A stretch of 64,000 nt of DNA. It comes from CADCVT01 sp036389155 (GTDB lineage: Bacteria > Actinomycetota > Thermoleophilia > Solirubrobacterales > Solirubrobacteraceae). A model generated the notes under the pieces. The model worked only from the letters and a program-made list of their open reading frames with translations. It did not search any database and was not told the DNA's origin. This document shows, piece after piece, positions 62,614-64,000 of this stretch; position 1 is the first letter of the stretch, and every line of letters begins with the position of its first letter. The stretch spans positions 1-64,000 of the forward strand of contig DASVQN010000040.1 of the NCBI GenBank assembly GCA_036389155.1. The letters are read 5' to 3'. The translations under genes and the position numbers were made by a program.

Positions 62614-63558
62614 TCAGCTGCGCTTCGCCAGGTCGCGGCGCCGGGGCATCTCGCCCCATTGCGCCGCGCCGCGCTGGTGCGCGTGCCGCAGGCTGAGGAG
62701 GTGGTCGCCGAAGTCGGAGGCGACGAAGCTCGACTCCGTGACGACCGTGCCGACGTGGACCTGGTCGACGTCGTCCGGCCCGCCCCACGCGTAGACCTCG
62801 TAGAGCGTGGAGCCCTCGGGGATCCGCGCGACCTCGTCGCGGAAGTCCTCCGTGCTCTCCGGCGACGTGTGGCGCGCGGGGGGCGCGTAGAAGCTGATGC
62901 GGAACGGGACGCGCCGCTCGGCGGCCGGGATCTGCCGGCCGTCGCGGGTCACCGACGCGAGGTTGTCGAGGTACTGGTGCATCGGGTCGGCGATCGAGGA
63001 CAGCCACCAGACGACGAGGTGCCAGACGTACCGCAGCGGGAACCCCATCGGCCAGCGGGTGATGTTCGTCGGCGCGCGCTCGAAGAAGTCGCGGCTGACC
63101 TGGGCGTCGACGGCCTGGTCGAGGACGAGCTGCTCGGTCGGGCGGCGGTCGACGAAGAACTTGAAGGCGGCGGAGGGGGCGTAGGTGCGCTCGTCGCGCG
63201 TCAGCGAGAGGCGCGCGAGGGCGACGGCGCCGCTCTCGAACAGGCCGGTGTACGGGTGGCCGGGGACGGGGTCCAGGCGCACCTTCCCGACCGTGCCGAA
63301 CGGATGGAACAGCTTCTTGCGCGGGGGGCGGATGTCGTCCTCGACGTGGAACGCGTCCTTCATGCGCGGCTTGTTGGCCATCGCGAGGAAGGTCCCGATC
63401 ATCGACGCGTGGAGGCGCGGCAGGGTGGCGTACGGCGTGCGGCTGATCCCCTCCCACAGGATCTCGCGCTGGTCCTCGGCGGGCGCGTCGCGGTAGCGGG
63501 GCGAGCGCAGCACCGGCAGCAGCCGGCGGTACTCCTCCTGAAGGGCCGCGTCCCTCAT
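62614..63558 (-). CDS. Catalase-like heme-domain protein
   Basis: A 314-residue protein resembling the catalase-fold proteins related to allene oxide synthase rather than true catalases. The stretch FHPFGTVGKVRLDPVPGHPYTGLFE followed by APSAAFKFFVDRRPTEQ is the pattern I associate with this group. Members act on fatty-acid hydroperoxides or H2O2. It is shorter than monofunctional catalases, and I cannot point to the heme-tyrosine RxxxY motif, so heme binding is unproven. It is the first gene of a five-gene minus-strand operon; the next start is 10 bp after its stop. Confidence 0.6.
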   Translation of the reverse strand: MRDAALQEEYRRLLPVLRSPRYRDAPAEDQREILWEGISRTPYATLPRLHASMIGTFLAMANKPRMKDAFHVEDDIRPPRKKLFHPFGTVGKVRLDPVPGHPYTGLFESGAVALARLSLTRDERTYAPSAAFKFFVDRRPTEQLVLDQAVDAQVSRDFFERAPTNITRWPMGFPLRYVWHLVVWWLSSIADPMHQYLDNLASVTRDGRQIPAAERRVPFRISFYAPPARHTSPESTEDFRDEVARIPEGSTLYEVYAWGGPDDVDQVHVGTVVTESSFVASDFGDHLLSLRHAHQRGAAQWGEMPRRRDLAKRS

Positions 63559-63679
63559 CCGGGATCATCCAACCCGACGGTGGACGCGGTGCACGCCTCA
63601 CGGCGTCGTTCGTGGTGGCTTGCACCGCAGAGGTGAACAAATGCTGCACGCGGCTGCCGGCAGCGGGTCGTGTCGGGAG

Positions 63680-63753
63680 TGGGCGGTCCCGGGCTCGAAC
63701 CGGGGACCTCGCGCTTGTAAGGCGCGCGCTCTGACCAGCTGAGCTAACCGCCC
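63680..63753 (-). tRNA. tRNA-Val (TAC)
   Basis: A 74-base cloverleaf on the minus strand. Acceptor stem GGGCGGT/ACCGCCC is perfect, the D-arm has AGCTCAGCTGGTCAGAGC, the anticodon loop is CTTACAA (TAC), and the T-arm has GGTTCGA. Discriminator A; CCA not encoded. Confidence 0.95.
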
Positions 63754-63771
63754 TCGTTGCTTCGCGGAGCG

Positions 63772-63777
63772 TAGCCT
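63772..63777 (+). promoter_or_regulatory. Putative -10 box of the SDR gene
   Basis: TAGCCT 8 bases before the ATG at 63786, the same leaderless spacing seen at other genes in the window. Confidence 0.35.
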
Positions 63778-63785
63778 CGCGGTCC

Positions 63786-64000
63786 ATGGATCTCGGGATC
63801 GCAGGACGGGTGGCGCTGGTGACGGGCGGGTCGCGGGGGATCGGGCGCGCGATCGCCGCCGAGCTGGCGGCGGAGGGCGTCTCGGTGGCGATCTCGTCGC
63901 GGTCGCCTTCCGAGGCCGCGGCGGAGCTGGGCGTGATGGGGGTCGCGCACGACGCGGCCGACCTCGACGGCCTCCCGGCGCTCGTCGAGTCCGTGGAGTC
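63786..64000 (+). CDS. Short-chain dehydrogenase/reductase, 5' part only
   Basis: The first 71 codons of an NAD(P)-dependent SDR cut off by the window end. The cofactor motif TGGSRGIG appears at residues 14-21 after VALV, and the following helix AIAAELAAEGVSVAISSRS is typical of FabG-like enzymes. The catalytic Ser-Tyr-Lys region lies beyond the window. It begins 33 bp past the tRNA-Val 5' end and is transcribed divergently from it. Confidence 0.9.
   Translation, partial: MDLGIAGRVALVTGGSRGIGRAIAAELAAEGVSVAISSRSPSEAAAELGVMGVAHDAADLDGLPALVESVE

Overview
The window is about 64 kb of very G+C-rich DNA. Lines I counted by hand in ordinary genes come to roughly 75-78 % G+C. Genes are tightly packed with many GTGA/ATGA start-stop overlaps, and several start codons sit 6-9 bases after a TANNNT -10 hexamer, which implies leaderless mRNAs. 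Together with a c-di-AMP riboswitch ahead of a cell-wall hydrolase and the overall gene set, this points to a soil actinobacterium, possibly of the Thermoleophilia (Solirubrobacter/Conexibacter-like). That placement is inference from style; no rRNA or marker gene is present to prove it.

Region 1 (1-11 kb) is general chromosome: aconitase, a Tat-exported FAD amine oxidase, an RsbW-type ATP-binding regulator, a four-helix membrane protein, a PLP decarboxylase, a TetR regulator divergent from a secreted subtilase, a peptidoglycan hydrolase behind a ydaO-type c-di-AMP riboswitch, and pyrE. Region 2 (11-15.3 kb) is lower in G+C (about 52-72 % in the lines I counted) and ends at the 3' side of a tRNA-Asp gene. 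It holds an M23 peptidase and a two-gene unit: a protein whose C-terminal domain resembles the Cap15-type cyclic-nucleotide-binding beta-barrel, followed by a DHH/DHHA1 phosphoesterase whose reading frame ends inside the tRNA. I regard this pair as a candidate undescribed nucleotide-signalling or defence module.

Region 3 (15.3-28.4 kb) has an RTX-repeat protein, a cytochrome P450, a soluble histidine kinase, two convergent glycosyltransferases each carrying an 18-bp in-frame repeat, small membrane proteins, a class-A-beta-lactamase-like hydrolase, a Na+/H+ antiporter, a Usp-like protein, a complete PotABCD-type polyamine ABC operon and a HEAT-repeat protein.

Region 4 (28.5-63.6 kb) is a large biosynthetic locus. 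A MerR-type regulator precedes three modular type I PKS genes (FAAL-ACP-KS-AT-DH-ER-KR-ACP; KS-AT-ACP-KS-AT-(dead DH)-KR-ACP; KS-AT-DH-ACP-reductase). These are followed, apparently in one operon, by a 24-codon ORF, a Rho_N-repeat protein, a type II thioesterase, two ABC1/UbiB-family proteins and an unknown protein. A converging operon encodes a catalase-like protein, an unknown partner, a Dyp-type peroxidase, an acyl-CoA carboxylase carboxyltransferase and a third ABC1 kinase. The reduction pattern after the FAAL-loaded, fully reduced first extension is keto / KR / keto, the same order as in 6-methylsalicylate synthesis. With reductive release the simplest predicted product is a long-chain 6-alkylsalicylaldehyde-type phenolic lipid. 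UbiB-family proteins act on hydrophobic phenol lipids (quinone precursors), which fits their unusual number here. The window ends with tRNA-Val and the 5' end of a short-chain dehydrogenase gene.
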